64,000 nucleotides of DNA from Bacteroides graminisolvens DSM 19988 = JCM 15093 (GCF_000428125.1 NZ_ATZI01000005.1:62001-126000), one strand, 5' to 3'; numbered from the stretch's first letter, positions 17,943 through 27,342 are shown. Notes: a model not told the origin generated them from the letters alone. Made by a program: numbers and translations.

Positions 17943-19811
17943 ATGAAACTATATAAAAAATTATTCTTATGTCTTGCCACCTGCATATCTTGTATGTCAT
18001 GCACAGATTGGCTGGATATTAATGTAAATCCCAATACGCCTACAGCTGAAAGCGCTCTCTATCAGAATCGTTTACCTTGGTGTCAATTCTATCTTAATCA
18101 GGGATATATGATTGTAGCAAGTAATACAACCTATTATTGCGGACAACTTGCTTCGCCAACTGGTAGCCAACAGTTGGGTGCAACCAAGTGGGCGTTAAAC
18201 TCAGCCAATCGTGCAAACAATGCGCAACAATGGTTTTTGGTTCCTTGTGCTTCGAACTTGGCAGATATGTATGAAAAGGCTACGAAGGCCGGTGCATGGC
18301 ATTACGCTGCTGCAGCAAAGTTTATGCGCGCTTATGGATTTATGGAAATGACGGATTTGTTTGGTGAACTTCCTTATACAGAGGCTTTAGGTGAGTCCGT
18401 TGCTCCTAAATACGATACGGGAAAGACTATTTTTATGGGATGTATAGCTGAATTGGAGGAAGCAATAGAGCTGTTTCAGAAAGAACAGACTGCAGGGGCG
18501 GTTCCTTTATCTGTAGGAGATAGCTGGAATGATGGAGATGTGAATAAATGGCTGAAGATGTGCTATCTTTTGAAAGCCCGTTGGTTGAATCATTTGAGTA
18601 AGAAGCAAGCGGGAAGCTATAAAGACGGCAAATATGATACTGCAGAAATCCTTGCATGCCTAAACAAGGCCCATCAAAGCAATGCGGACAATACTGTTAT
18701 CCGCCATACAGATACCAATAGTTCTACGCATGACGTTGAAGGATGGGGAGAAACTGTTGATTTTTCATCTCTTTTTTCTACCGTAGGTATGAATAATAAC
18801 CGTTATTATGTAACGAAGGCATTTTATGATAATTTGACTAATTTTGGTGGCTACGGTGTAGAAGATCCACGTGCAGACAAATTCATTCCTTGGGTGCGTT
18901 CGAAAAAATCTTCAGTTACTCCAACTGGCATTAAATGGTCGGCAGACGGTACATGGCGCCGTTCGTTAGGGGTAGACCTACAGAGTAACATTTTAAGTAA
19001 TTCAGGGCCATTTGCTATATCTTTTAATGCTGCAACCAATTCTTGGTATTGCAACACGAAAACGGTAGAACGTTTGGGGGATACAATTTATGTACAAGGT
19101 AGAAGTGGGAGTAAGGGGTATAACAGTTTTAAGGATATGTTGTATCGTTACAGTGTTTCTAATGATGCTTCTGCTATTAGCGGTGCGTTTCATGTACGTC
19201 CTTCAAGCCCCACGGTAGTTGCATCTTACGCAGAGGCATGCTTTATTAAGGCCGAAATTTTGTTTCGTCAGAATAACAAAAAGGAAGCGTACGATGCTTA
19301 TAAAGCTGGCGTGAAAGCCAATATTGATTTTGTGAACGAGCAACTGAATACTTGGGTTGCTGAAGATGCTACTTTAGAAAAATGTCCGTCGTTTACTCCC
19401 ATGACACAAGTTGATATCGATAAGTTCCTGAATGAGGGTATTGGAACTGCCAATGATATTACTTTAGGTAAAATTATGACTCAAAAACAGACAGCCATGC
19501 TGTATACCGTTGAACAATGGAATGATATGCGTCGTTTAGATTATAATAAGGACTATTTCTTAAACTGGGACAAGCCTTACGAATATAAGACTACGCCTAC
19601 TTATTGGACTTACGTTCCTCAAGACAAATATCCTCGTCGCTGGAAACAGTCTTCTTACGAAACGGATTATAATTTTGTCAATCTTAATGCTATTGGTTCT
19701 GAAGTTCCCGGAGCTCTTGACTTGCCCTTGGGAAAAGGTGAAGGAGCTGCTTGGTATAACTCCGATCAAATATGGACTCTTCCTGTATGGTGGGATTCTG
19801 ATCAGGAATAA
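17943..19811 (+). CDS. SusD/RagB-like nutrient-binding outer-membrane lipoprotein (pair 1)
   Basis: Surface lipoprotein of 622 residues with lipobox SCMSC (Cys20) followed by TDWLDINVNPNTPT, a typical start of the SusD-like_2 subgroup. A TPR-helical scaffold covers most of the chain (AAAKFMRAYGFMEMTDLFGELPYTEAL; SYAEACFIKAEILFR near 420). It should act as the lid over the adjacent SusC barrel. Slightly longer than most SusD-like_2 proteins. It ends 31 bp before a strong terminator, so the operon probably contains only these two genes. Confidence 0.92.
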   Translation: MKLYKKLFLCLATCISCMSCTDWLDINVNPNTPTAESALYQNRLPWCQFYLNQGYMIVASNTTYYCGQLASPTGSQQLGATKWALNSANRANNAQQWFLVPCASNLADMYEKATKAGAWHYAAAAKFMRAYGFMEMTDLFGELPYTEALGESVAPKYDTGKTIFMGCIAELEEAIELFQKEQTAGAVPLSVGDSWNDGDVNKWLKMCYLLKARWLNHLSKKQAGSYKDGKYDTAEILACLNKAHQSNADNTVIRHTDTNSSTHDVEGWGETVDFSSLFSTVGMNNNRYYVTKAFYDNLTNFGGYGVEDPRADKFIPWVRSKKSSVTPTGIKWSADGTWRRSLGVDLQSNILSNSGPFAISFNAATNSWYCNTKTVERLGDTIYVQGRSGSKGYNSFKDMLYRYSVSNDASAISGAFHVRPSSPTVVASYAEACFIKAEILFRQNNKKEAYDAYKAGVKANIDFVNEQLNTWVAEDATLEKCPSFTPMTQVDIDKFLNEGIGTANDITLGKIMTQKQTAMLYTVEQWNDMRRLDYNKDYFLNWDKPYEYKTTPTYWTYVPQDKYPRRWKQSSYETDYNFVNLNAIGSEVPGALDLPLGKGEGAAWYNSDQIWTLPVWWDSDQE

Positions 19812-19842
19812 CAACGTTCTTTTTTATCTCATTATAATAAAC

Positions 19843-19882
19843 TATAGACCCGAGTGTACCGCTATATACACTCGGGTCTATA
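19843..19882 (+). terminator. Strong intrinsic terminator after susCD-1
   Basis: A perfect 16-bp stem (19843-19858 with 19867-19882) with an 8-nt loop, 31 bp after the SusD stop. Confidence 0.85.
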
Positions 19883-19919
19883 TATTAGTGAGAAATGATA
19901 TAAGAAAATATTTAAAGTC

Positions 19920-19950
19920 TTTGTTTTGTAATGAAATACAATTATTTTTG
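19920..19950 (+). promoter_or_regulatory. Promoter of the beta-barrel gene
   Basis: TTTG at 19920-19923, exactly 19 bp, then TATTTTTG at 19943-19950: a full consensus promoter. Confidence 0.75.
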
Positions 19951-20027
19951 CAAACAAAACAAGACTTATGCATATAATTACAACACAAAAGGAAGGAAAT
20001 AACCTTTTAACTTACTCTGACTTAACA

Positions 20028-20684
20028 ATGAATAATCAATGCATCAAAAGACTGCATCTGACATTAGTTATTTTATCTAGCTTAATAGCAATTAATTTAC
20101 ATGCGCAGGACTATTTACCTCAAAACTACAGTCTGATATTCGGTGGCGGATTAGCTTTATCTGCTGTAGAAGGAAATAAAAATGATTTCTTTTCCAAGAA
20201 TGGTGACCGGCCTGGCTATGCCTTAATGGCAGAAGGTCGTTATTATGTTACACCCAATTTGGCTTTGGGGGCTCAATATGATTATCTGAGAGCAGCACAT
20301 TTGCCTGATAAAATGCATGTTCATTACATCGGGCCCACTGTAACCTTACGTACTCTGTGGGACAACGGAAACAAAAGTGTGTGTTTTGCATTAGGTATCG
20401 GATACATGGACTATCGAGAACGAGTATACCAAAGTGACATGGATCACGGGCATTTATATCAAAAGAGTTATTGTGGAATATCATTCGGTTTGGGCTATGA
20501 ATTCAGCATTACTAAAAAAATGTCAGGAGTGCTAAGGCTAGATATGCTCACTGCCGATTGGGTCGCTAATCCAGACGCCCGTCTGTTTAATACTGACGAC
20601 TATGACGACGGAATAGATCATAGCTGGTTCAAAAACAATATCACATTCTTTAATTTGGGATTTGCTCTGCAGTTTGGGCGATAA
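20028..20684 (+). CDS. Outer-membrane beta-barrel protein (porin-family fold)
   Basis: Predicted small outer-membrane barrel of 218 residues. The ATG at 20028 is preferred to one at 19968 because it begins a proper signal peptide (MNNQCIKRLHLTLVILSSL, cleavage near LHAQ). The mature chain alternates polar and hydrophobic residues (LIFGGGLALSAVEG, LALGAQYDYLRAAH, CFALGIGYMDYRE) and ends with FFNLGFALQFGR, an aromatic/basic terminus common in barrels. Function unknown. It has its own promoter and is separated from susCD-1 by a terminator. Confidence 0.7.
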   Translation: MNNQCIKRLHLTLVILSSLIAINLHAQDYLPQNYSLIFGGGLALSAVEGNKNDFFSKNGDRPGYALMAEGRYYVTPNLALGAQYDYLRAAHLPDKMHVHYIGPTVTLRTLWDNGNKSVCFALGIGYMDYRERVYQSDMDHGHLYQKSYCGISFGLGYEFSITKKMSGVLRLDMLTADWVANPDARLFNTDDYDDGIDHSWFKNNITFFNLGFALQFGR

Positions 20685-21075
20685 TATATTATTGCTGTAG
20701 CCATCAATGACCTAATTAGAACTACTGCATAAACCAAATTACAGAGTTTGCTACTTTACGTTTGGTGATTGAATTTACCATATATGAATGTTTTATTATT
20801 CAATATTTTTCCCTTTTGATATCTTTAAATAAAGTTTGTATATATCATAAAACAATCAGGTGACTTCATTGGTCTAATTGAGTGGAAAATTGTAGGTAAA
20901 TGAAAAGTGAACCAAGTCTCCTTTCGTATGGCTTAGCTGCCAAGATACTTACTTAATTAGTAGGGATATAGATCTCAATATTATTTATTTAGAGAACATC
21001 TATGCATAAAATAGCCTTCTATTGAAATGTCGCAAAACTATGCTTAATTTGCCTATTCAAACCAATATTGATAAA
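20685..21075. other. Intergenic region upstream of the recombinase
   Basis: About 390 bp, AT-rich. Only near matches to the promoter consensus (TATCTTTA at 20820-20827). I found no inverted-repeat pair that would mark an invertible segment, and no RNA gene. Confidence 0.4.
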
Positions 21076-22044
21076 ATGAATACTATAACAGATTTCGTTT
21101 CTATGCTTATTGAAGAGCTGAAACAGTCCGGTAGATATGGCACTGCCAGATCTTATTCAAGCTCTATAAAGAGATTGAATACTTTCATCGGACATAATAA
21201 GTTGACTTTTCGTGAGTTAACGCCTGAATTGCTAAAAAGATATGAACTATTCCTTTATCAGGAGGGATGCAAACGTAACACAGTGTCACTGTATATGCGT
21301 ATGCTCAGATCAATTTCTAATCAGGCTACCAGACGTGGTAAGGCTTCACCTCAACTAGGATTGTTCGATGATGTTTTCACGGGAACAGATTCTTCGGAGA
21401 AAAGAGCAACAACTCCCTTGATCATAGGTCGGTTGCAGGATTTAGATTTGGACAATGCATCTTCATTGGCTTTTGCGCGCGATATGTTTTTGCTATCGTT
21501 CTTTCTGAGAGGCATTCCCTTTGTGGATTTGACCTATTTACGTAAAAGTGATGTGAAGATGGGGGTGTTACGATACCGAAGAAGCAAAACCAAAAGGTTG
21601 CTTACTGTGGCCATTGAGCCTTGTGCTCAAGTTATTATACGCAAATATGAGCAATATACTCAAAATTCACCTTATTTGCTGCCCATCATCAATCCGGCTT
21701 TACCCGATAAGTACAAGCAGTATCAAAGTGCTTTGAGATTATATAATAAAAGATTAACTCATCTTTCTACCCTTTTAGGATTAAAGATTCGTCTGACTTC
21801 TTATGTGGCGCGTCATTCATGGGCAACAGCAGCTTATCGTGAAGGTATCCCTGTTTCTGTTATCAGTGAGTCGCTTGGCCATGCTTCTGAGAAGGTTACA
21901 TACACATATTTGGCTTCCTTTGAAAACAGAACTTTGCGCAACGCTAATAAGAAAGTGATTGCATTGCTTAAAATCAATTTAAATAAGGATTTTATAAAGA
22001 AGAAACCGCAAAAGAATAAATCCGTACTTAATGCTTTCAGGTGA
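21076..22044 (+). CDS. Tyrosine site-specific recombinase (phage-integrase family)
   Basis: Recombinase of about 322 residues from ATG 21076 (MNTITDFVSMLIEELKQSGR); in-frame ATG 21040 and TTG 21022 are alternatives. The N-terminal SAM-like DNA-binding domain (RYGTARSYSSSIKRL) is followed by a catalytic domain with Arg in FFLRGIPFVDLTYLR, Lys in RRSKTKR, RHSWATAAY, GHASEKVTYTYL and the nucleophile Tyr near its end. The usual HxxR motif reads YxxR, which is common in Bacteroides shufflon/integrase-like members. No mobilisation or phage genes flank it, so it may be a remnant or a solitary DNA invertase. Confidence 0.88.
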   Translation: MNTITDFVSMLIEELKQSGRYGTARSYSSSIKRLNTFIGHNKLTFRELTPELLKRYELFLYQEGCKRNTVSLYMRMLRSISNQATRRGKASPQLGLFDDVFTGTDSSEKRATTPLIIGRLQDLDLDNASSLAFARDMFLLSFFLRGIPFVDLTYLRKSDVKMGVLRYRRSKTKRLLTVAIEPCAQVIIRKYEQYTQNSPYLLPIINPALPDKYKQYQSALRLYNKRLTHLSTLLGLKIRLTSYVARHSWATAAYREGIPVSVISESLGHASEKVTYTYLASFENRTLRNANKKVIALLKINLNKDFIKKKPQKNKSVLNAFR

Positions 22045-22062
22045 TTCTAATTTGCATCTATT

Positions 22063-22272
22063 ATGAAAACAGATGTAACTAAATCGAATTCATATAGTTT
22101 CTCTGATTCAACGATTCAAGTTTTACTTAATCGGATGAAGTCTGCTGGACTCATTTGTCAAAGGACAGATGGAGAGGTTGACTTATTGTCTTCTTACAGA
22201 CTAAATCGTCCGTTGTTTGATATAACTCTTTCAGATTTGATGCTGGCCAAAATTCATCTTACCGATTTATAA
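22063..22272 (+). CDS. Small ORF with partial Rrf2-like winged-helix similarity
   Basis: 69-residue ORF 18 bp after the recombinase. The segment IQVLLNRMKSAGLICQRTDG followed by SYRLNRPLFDITLSDLML resembles the recognition-helix and wing part of Rrf2-type regulators (leucine-rich helix, then Y-x-L-x-x-P and I-T-L-x-D). The N-terminal helices of a full Rrf2 protein are missing, and there are no Cys ligands for a cluster. It could be a recombination-directionality-like small protein or a remnant. Coding status is uncertain. Confidence 0.4.
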   Translation: MKTDVTKSNSYSFSDSTIQVLLNRMKSAGLICQRTDGEVDLLSSYRLNRPLFDITLSDLMLAKIHLTDL

Positions 22273-22405
22273 AAGCAGATATCTGTCTTATTTTTCTTCT
22301 TTCACTTTAATATTTAAAGAAAAAACTCGTAATTTGTATTATCAAATGGCTAGGATATGGTATTGGTGCGAACTGATGCTATGAAGTCTTTAATAATACG
22401 TATTT

Positions 22406-23248
22406 ATGGAGCAACAAGGAAATAAATTTATCTCTCCCGGAGGATGGTTCTCTATGATTTATCCAAACGATTGGAGTGAGTTTGAAGATCGTGAAGGGAG
22501 TTTTCTGTTTTATAATCCCGAAAAGTGGACTGGTAATTTCCGTATTTCTGCTTATAAACCTAGTGGTAAGGAGGCGGGCAACATGGATTACGGTCGTGAG
22601 TTCGTGAAACTGGAACTGAAAGAAAATTCTGCTGCGTCACTTGTTACAGTGGGACGTCTGGAATGCGCCTATTCCAAAGAAATGTTTCTGGAGGAAGAGG
22701 CGTATTACGTTACGCATACATGGATTACCGGTATTCGTGATGTAGCTTTTGAATGCAGTTTTACAGTGCCTAAGGGGGGAGATTGCACAGAGGCCGAAGC
22801 GGTGATTGCTTCTCTTGAAGCTCGAAAAGAAGGAGAGAAGTATGAGGCAGAGCTGATACCAGTGCGGTTATCTGAGATATTTCTCATTAACGAGAGTTAC
22901 GATTTTGTTGCCTCAGCTGTGAAAGATAAGCTAAAGAAAGATTTTCAAGGAGTGGAAGATGACTTGGAAAACATACAGCAAATAATTAAAATTGGAGATA
23001 TTAAACAAAAGCAACGTGAGGTGTGGCTGTCTTTCGGGATGGTGGTGTGCACCATATTGTGCAATGAAATAGAGGGTTTTCAATGGAGAACGCTTATTGA
23101 TGGTAATCGCGAGGCACCCGTGTTACTTCACTTGGAAAGCAAAGTGCTGATTGACCCCATGAAACTTGTTTGGAGCAAGGTGAAGAATGGTGAACAACCC
23201 GATGTGATTGAAGAATATAAACAGGTTATGGAACAGATTACAAAATAA
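22406..23248 (+). CDS. DUF3805/DUF3806 domain protein
   Basis: Cytoplasmic protein of 280 residues with no signal peptide. The N-terminal half (about 8-140; ISPGGWFSMIYPNDWSEFED) fits DUF3805, and the C-terminal half (about 165-275; GMVVCTILCNEIEGFQWRTL, LHLESKVLIDPMKLVWSKV) fits DUF3806. Both are uncharacterised families that occur together in Bacteroidota. The gene starts a likely three-gene unit: the ABC-F ATPase begins 10 bp after its stop, and the phosphatase overlaps the ATPase. No function can be given. Confidence 0.75.
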   Translation: MEQQGNKFISPGGWFSMIYPNDWSEFEDREGSFLFYNPEKWTGNFRISAYKPSGKEAGNMDYGREFVKLELKENSAASLVTVGRLECAYSKEMFLEEEAYYVTHTWITGIRDVAFECSFTVPKGGDCTEAEAVIASLEARKEGEKYEAELIPVRLSEIFLINESYDFVASAVKDKLKKDFQGVEDDLENIQQIIKIGDIKQKQREVWLSFGMVVCTILCNEIEGFQWRTLIDGNREAPVLLHLESKVLIDPMKLVWSKVKNGEQPDVIEEYKQVMEQITK

Positions 23249-23258
23249 AGTTTTCTTT

Positions 23259-25124
23259 ATGGTGAGTTATTTGCAAGTTGACGGGTTAACCAAATCTTTT
23301 GGTGATCTGATACTTTTTAAAGATATATCTTTCGGTATTGCCGAGGGGCAACGGGTAGGATTAATAGCCAAGAATGGAGCGGGTAAGACTACTTTACTTA
23401 ATATTCTTTCTGGTAAGGAGGGGTATGACGGAGGTAATATTGTGTACCGTCGTGATTTGAAAGTCGCTTATTTGGAGCAAGATCCTCACTATCCTGAGGA
23501 ATTAACGGTTCTCGAAGCTTGTTTCCATCATGGAAACAGTACGGTAGAGCTTATCAAGGAGTATGAAAAGTGCATGGAAACAGAAGGGCATCCGGGATTG
23601 GAAGAACTTTTGATTCGCATGGAACACGAAAAAGCGTGGGACTATGAGCGTCAGGCAAAACAAATCCTATCACAGCTTAAGATTCGTGATTTCAATCAGA
23701 AGGTGAAGCATTTATCGGGCGGGCAACTCAAGCGTGTTGCTTTGGCGAATACGCTTATCACTGAACCCGATTTACTCATACTCGACGAGCCTACTAACCA
23801 TTTAGACCTCGATATGACGGAGTGGCTGGAGGAGTACCTGCAACGTGCCAATTTGAGTTTGCTCATGGTTACTCACGACCGTTATTTTCTGGATAGGGTA
23901 TGCTCGGAGATATTGGAGATTGACAATCGTCAGGTTTATCAGTACAAAGGCAATTATACTTATTATCTTGAAAAGCGTGAGGAGAGAGTCAATGCTGTAA
24001 CGGTTGAAATTGAACGGGCCAATAACTTATATCGTACGGAGCTTGAGTGGATGAGGCGTATGCCGCAGGCTCGCGGACATAAGGCTCGCTACCGTGAGGA
24101 TGCTTTTTATGAATTGGAGAAAGTTGCCAAGCAACGCTTCAATAATGACAACGTAAAACTCGACGTGAAGGCTTCTTACATTGGTTCCAAGATATTTGAA
24201 GCAGAGCATCTTTTCAAAAGTTTTGGCGATTTAAAGATTCTGGATGACTTTTCGTACATCTTTTCGCGATACGAGAAGATGGGTATTGTGGGGAACAACG
24301 GTACGGGTAAATCAACCTTTATCAAAATGTTGATGGGCGAAGTACAACCCGATAGTGGTACCATTGATATTGGTGAAACGGTACGATTTGGTTATTATTC
24401 TCAAGATGGCTTGCAGTTTGATGATCAGCTCAAGGTTATTGATGTGGTGCAAAACATAGCCGAAGTCATTGAACTGGGCAATGGCAAGAAGCTTACAGCC
24501 AGTCAGTTCCTTCAACATTTCCTATTTACTCCCGAAACCCAGCACAGCTATGTGTATAAGTTGAGCGGCGGCGAAAGGCGCAGACTTTATTTGTGTACTG
24601 TGCTTATGCGCAATCCGAACTTTTTAGTACTCGACGAGCCTACTAATGATTTAGACATCGTAACACTTAACGTGCTTGAGGAGTATCTGCAAAACTTCAA
24701 AGGGTGTGTTATTGTGGTTTCGCATGATCGCTATTTCATGGACAAAGTGGTTGATCATTTGCTGGTATTCAATGGGCAAGGTGACATTCGCGATTTCCCC
24801 GGTAACTACAGCCATTACAGAGATTGGAAGGAAATGCGCGATTTGCGTCAGAAAGAAGAAGAGAAGCCCAAAGAGGAAAAGACAGATCGCGTTCGCTTGA
24901 ATGATAAGCGAAAGATGAGCTACAAAGAAAAGCGTGAGTTTGAACAGTTGGAGAAAGATATTGCTGCTCTTGAGGGAGAAAAAGAACAAATAGAACTGGC
25001 CTTGTGCAGTGGGGCTTTGTCTGTCGATGAGCTGACTGAAAAATCCATTCGTTTGCCAGAGGTCAATAACCTGATTGAGGAGAAAACAATGCGCTGGCTC
25101 GAATTAAGTGAAATAGAATCATGA
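23259..25124 (+). CDS. ABC-F family ATP-binding protein (Uup/YdiF-like)
   Basis: Soluble protein of 621 residues with two ATPase domains and no membrane segments, the ABC-F layout associated with ribosome rescue or factor-like action on the ribosome. Domain 1 has Walker A (KNGAGKTT), signature LSGGQLKR and Walker B LLILDEPTNHLD; domain 2 has NNGTGKST, LSGGERRR and FLVLDEPTNDLD. A linker with many charged residues joins them. A C-terminal coiled coil (about 545-620) resembles Uup. The ATG at 23259 is preferred over an upstream in-frame start inside the previous gene. The stop overlaps the next ATG (ATGA). Confidence 0.93.
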   Translation: MVSYLQVDGLTKSFGDLILFKDISFGIAEGQRVGLIAKNGAGKTTLLNILSGKEGYDGGNIVYRRDLKVAYLEQDPHYPEELTVLEACFHHGNSTVELIKEYEKCMETEGHPGLEELLIRMEHEKAWDYERQAKQILSQLKIRDFNQKVKHLSGGQLKRVALANTLITEPDLLILDEPTNHLDLDMTEWLEEYLQRANLSLLMVTHDRYFLDRVCSEILEIDNRQVYQYKGNYTYYLEKREERVNAVTVEIERANNLYRTELEWMRRMPQARGHKARYREDAFYELEKVAKQRFNNDNVKLDVKASYIGSKIFEAEHLFKSFGDLKILDDFSYIFSRYEKMGIVGNNGTGKSTFIKMLMGEVQPDSGTIDIGETVRFGYYSQDGLQFDDQLKVIDVVQNIAEVIELGNGKKLTASQFLQHFLFTPETQHSYVYKLSGGERRRLYLCTVLMRNPNFLVLDEPTNDLDIVTLNVLEEYLQNFKGCVIVVSHDRYFMDKVVDHLLVFNGQGDIRDFPGNYSHYRDWKEMRDLRQKEEEKPKEEKTDRVRLNDKRKMSYKEKREFEQLEKDIAALEGEKEQIELALCSGALSVDELTEKSIRLPEVNNLIEEKTMRWLELSEIES

Positions 25125-25960
25125 ACTTAACCAATTACCATAGCCATTGTTCCTTTTGTGATGGGCGTGCACCGTTTGAGGAATTTGTCAAAGAAGCAAT
25201 TCGTCAGGGCTTTTATTCTTACGGAGTGTCCTCGCATGCCCCGCTACCATTTCCAACACAATGGACAATGGAGTGGGGGCAGATGGAGGCATACCTTGAT
25301 GAGTTCAAGAACCTTCGTAGCAAATATGCCGATGAAATAGAACTTTATGTTGGCTTGGAAATTGATTACTTAAACGAAGAGAGCAATCCGTCGGTTGCCC
25401 GTTTCACGGAACTACCTCTTGATTATCGTATCGGTTCGGTGCATTTATTATACGATGCCGCTGGTGAGGTGGTCGATATCGATTGCAGTCCGGCTGTGTT
25501 TAAGGAACGTGTTGACCGACACTTCAACGGAGATGTTTTACGGGTTGTCCGCATGTATTTCGATCGCCTTTTCCGAATGGTTGAATTGGGTGGCTTCGAT
25601 ATTTTGGGGCATGCTGATAAGATGCATTACAATGCATCCTGTTATCATCCCGGGTTACTTGATGAACCTTGGTACGAAGCCTTGATGAAAGATTATTTTT
25701 CTTTGGTTGCTTCTCGCGGTTATCTTGTTGAAATCAACACCAAGGCATTCGATTCGTTGGGGACTTTTTACCCCAACAGCCGCTATTGGGAATTAATGAA
25801 AGAATATCAAATTAAGGTTCTTGTCAATAGCGATGCTCATTACCCTGAGCGCATTAATGCAGGCAGGATGGAAGCCCTGCGCTTATTACAAGCAAAAGGC
25901 TTCGCTACCGTGGCTGAATTACATCAGGGAAGTTGGAGAGAGGTTCCCATTGTAGTTTAA
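25121..25960 (+). CDS. PHP-domain histidinol-phosphatase-like hydrolase
   Basis: Metal-dependent phosphatase of the PHP superfamily, 279 residues. Metal-ligand motifs are visible in order: YHSHCSFCDGR near the N-terminus, SSHAPLP, GLEIDYL, GSVHLL, GHADKMH and NSDAHYPE near the C-terminus. These match HisK/HisJ-type histidinol phosphatases, which make histidinol from its phosphate. Whether it is the biosynthetic enzyme is unproven: other his genes lie 33 kb away (59.4-62.2 kb). It overlaps the ABC-F stop by 4 bp and converges with the fucose-isomerase-like gene, also with a 4-bp overlap. Confidence 0.85.
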   Translation: MNLTNYHSHCSFCDGRAPFEEFVKEAIRQGFYSYGVSSHAPLPFPTQWTMEWGQMEAYLDEFKNLRSKYADEIELYVGLEIDYLNEESNPSVARFTELPLDYRIGSVHLLYDAAGEVVDIDCSPAVFKERVDRHFNGDVLRVVRMYFDRLFRMVELGGFDILGHADKMHYNASCYHPGLLDEPWYEALMKDYFSLVASRGYLVEINTKAFDSLGTFYPNSRYWELMKEYQIKVLVNSDAHYPERINAGRMEALRLLQAKGFATVAELHQGSWREVPIVV

Positions 25961-27192
25961 TTTACCTGTTTGCATCCGTAGGCTTGCAGAAACTCGTTGA
26001 TCTCGTCTACATAATTGCCTTGAATAACCATGTGATGATTACCCAACGGATTCTTCAGGAAGTAAGACACATCAGTATCGAGCTTTACTCTGATTTGTGT
26101 GCGACACATATTGATGTAATTGGTATTTTCGACTAACCGGCCGGATGCAACAAAGTACTCGTCCAGACTTTCTCCGCCACATTTAACCACTGTTATATCT
26201 CCACTGGGCAGTATTCCCTGAATGCCAATTCCTTTTTCGGTTTCAAAGTGACTGCGGATAATGAACTTCTCCGTTAATTGAGTGCCAACGGTACAATGGG
26301 CCAATATTATTTCATTCTCCTTCGCATTGATAAGAGAAGGATTGGCCATAAAGCCCGTTTTACCGGTTAGCTTCTTCAGAAAGATCAGGGTGAAAATAGA
26401 TTGCAAGTCGCCTTCGCATCCGGCTATAATGCCATCATCATTCAATAAGGATAAGGCAAGGCAGCCCGTGGTGCCCGTTTTCTCTATCAGTTTAAAGCAG
26501 CTTAATGTTATAGCACTGAACTTCTCCTCATCACAAATCTCTTTGATGGCACGATACAGGCGCATTGCCTTCAGTAGATCTTCCGGTGAAGCTTCTCGGC
26601 AAGCCAATGCCCGTGAAGCAAATTGCGCACAAGCTTCGCCCACCTCATTATCAGTTATTCTGTTGTATTTCTCGTATACTCTTTCCAGCTGCACATCGAT
26701 GTACTCAACTCCCCACCTGCGTTTGGCAAGTAGATAGTCAACACTACTAGCTATCAGCCACGAAGACGGAGTGCCTATGACGCCAATCCGTGCACCGGAT
26801 AGTTGTTGCTGTGCGATGAAGTTCTTATGCAACTTCATAATGCGTGTGGCAATGTGACCCGGTTCTCCGTGTAGTATTTCACTTTTCAGTCCCCGACCGC
26901 GTAACCAGCTTGATATTTCCAAGGCTGCAGCCAGTGAGTTTTGGATACCGTCGGCCAGCATAATAGTGGGGCGGGGGAGTTGCTCTATGCAGTGTGCCAC
27001 TAGCTTTTCTACTCCACCGGTAGCAATAAACAATACGCTGAGGTGATTTTTATCAACATTGTTTATTTGAGTATAATCAATAATGTTCAGTGAGAAATAT
27101 CTCTCCAGCTCATTCACGATGGCCTCGTGCGAGTTGCGTATGTTTGCATCTTTATGGAGTACGGATGCAAATGTTATGAGGTTTATAGTCAT
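25957..27192 (-). CDS. L-fucose/L-arabinose isomerase-family protein
   Basis: Protein of 411 residues from ATG 27192 (MTINLITFASVLHKD); an upstream in-frame ATG adds 11 residues that cross the promoter side. The C-terminal half carries the isomerase-family metal-site segment GCEGDLQ (Glu) and LAHC (His). The usual Asp-bearing segment reads FMANPSLIN, with Asn in the Asp position, so metal binding may differ from classical FucI. The reaction is unknown; sugar-phosphate or carboxylated sugar isomerisation is possible. Single-gene unit with its own promoter; no fucose genes nearby. Confidence 0.7.
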   Translation of the reverse strand: MTINLITFASVLHKDANIRNSHEAIVNELERYFSLNIIDYTQINNVDKNHLSVLFIATGGVEKLVAHCIEQLPRPTIMLADGIQNSLAAALEISSWLRGRGLKSEILHGEPGHIATRIMKLHKNFIAQQQLSGARIGVIGTPSSWLIASSVDYLLAKRRWGVEYIDVQLERVYEKYNRITDNEVGEACAQFASRALACREASPEDLLKAMRLYRAIKEICDEEKFSAITLSCFKLIEKTGTTGCLALSLLNDDGIIAGCEGDLQSIFTLIFLKKLTGKTGFMANPSLINAKENEIILAHCTVGTQLTEKFIIRSHFETEKGIGIQGILPSGDITVVKCGGESLDEYFVASGRLVENTNYINMCRTQIRVKLDTDVSYFLKNPLGNHHMVIQGNYVDEINEFLQAYGCKQVN

Positions 27193-27222
27193 TGATGCGA
27201 AATGTTTTCTACTAATTGTGCA

Positions 27223-27230
27223 CAAATGTA
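27223..27230 (-). promoter_or_regulatory. Promoter -7 element of the isomerase-like gene
   Basis: Minus-strand TACATTTG matches TAnnTTTG, 31 bp upstream of the ATG at 27192. This also supports the shorter start. Confidence 0.5.
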
Positions 27231-27310
27231 TATATTTCTATTGAATATGCAGCTCTGAGAACACAAAACTTCTACAAGGAATTTAATTGCAGCATTTTGT
27301 TAAGTATTTG

Positions 27311-27342
27311 TTTGTTTGGTTAGTCTCTAAACTCTATCTTTG
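27311..27342 (+). promoter_or_regulatory. Promoter of the aminotransferase operon
   Basis: TTTG at 27311-27314 (repeated at 27315-27318), then TATCTTTG at 27335-27342, 56 bp before the ATG. Confidence 0.6.

Noticed and set aside
22273-22405. Palindrome AGCAGATATCTGTC after the small ORF
   Set aside because: Short, no loop and no T-run, so not a terminator or att site.
20685-22405. Invertible element around the recombinase
   Set aside because: No matching inverted repeats found on either side by eye.
23208-23258. Upstream start for the ABC-F protein
   Set aside because: It lies inside the DUF3806 coding end; the ATG at 23259 starts the conserved domain.
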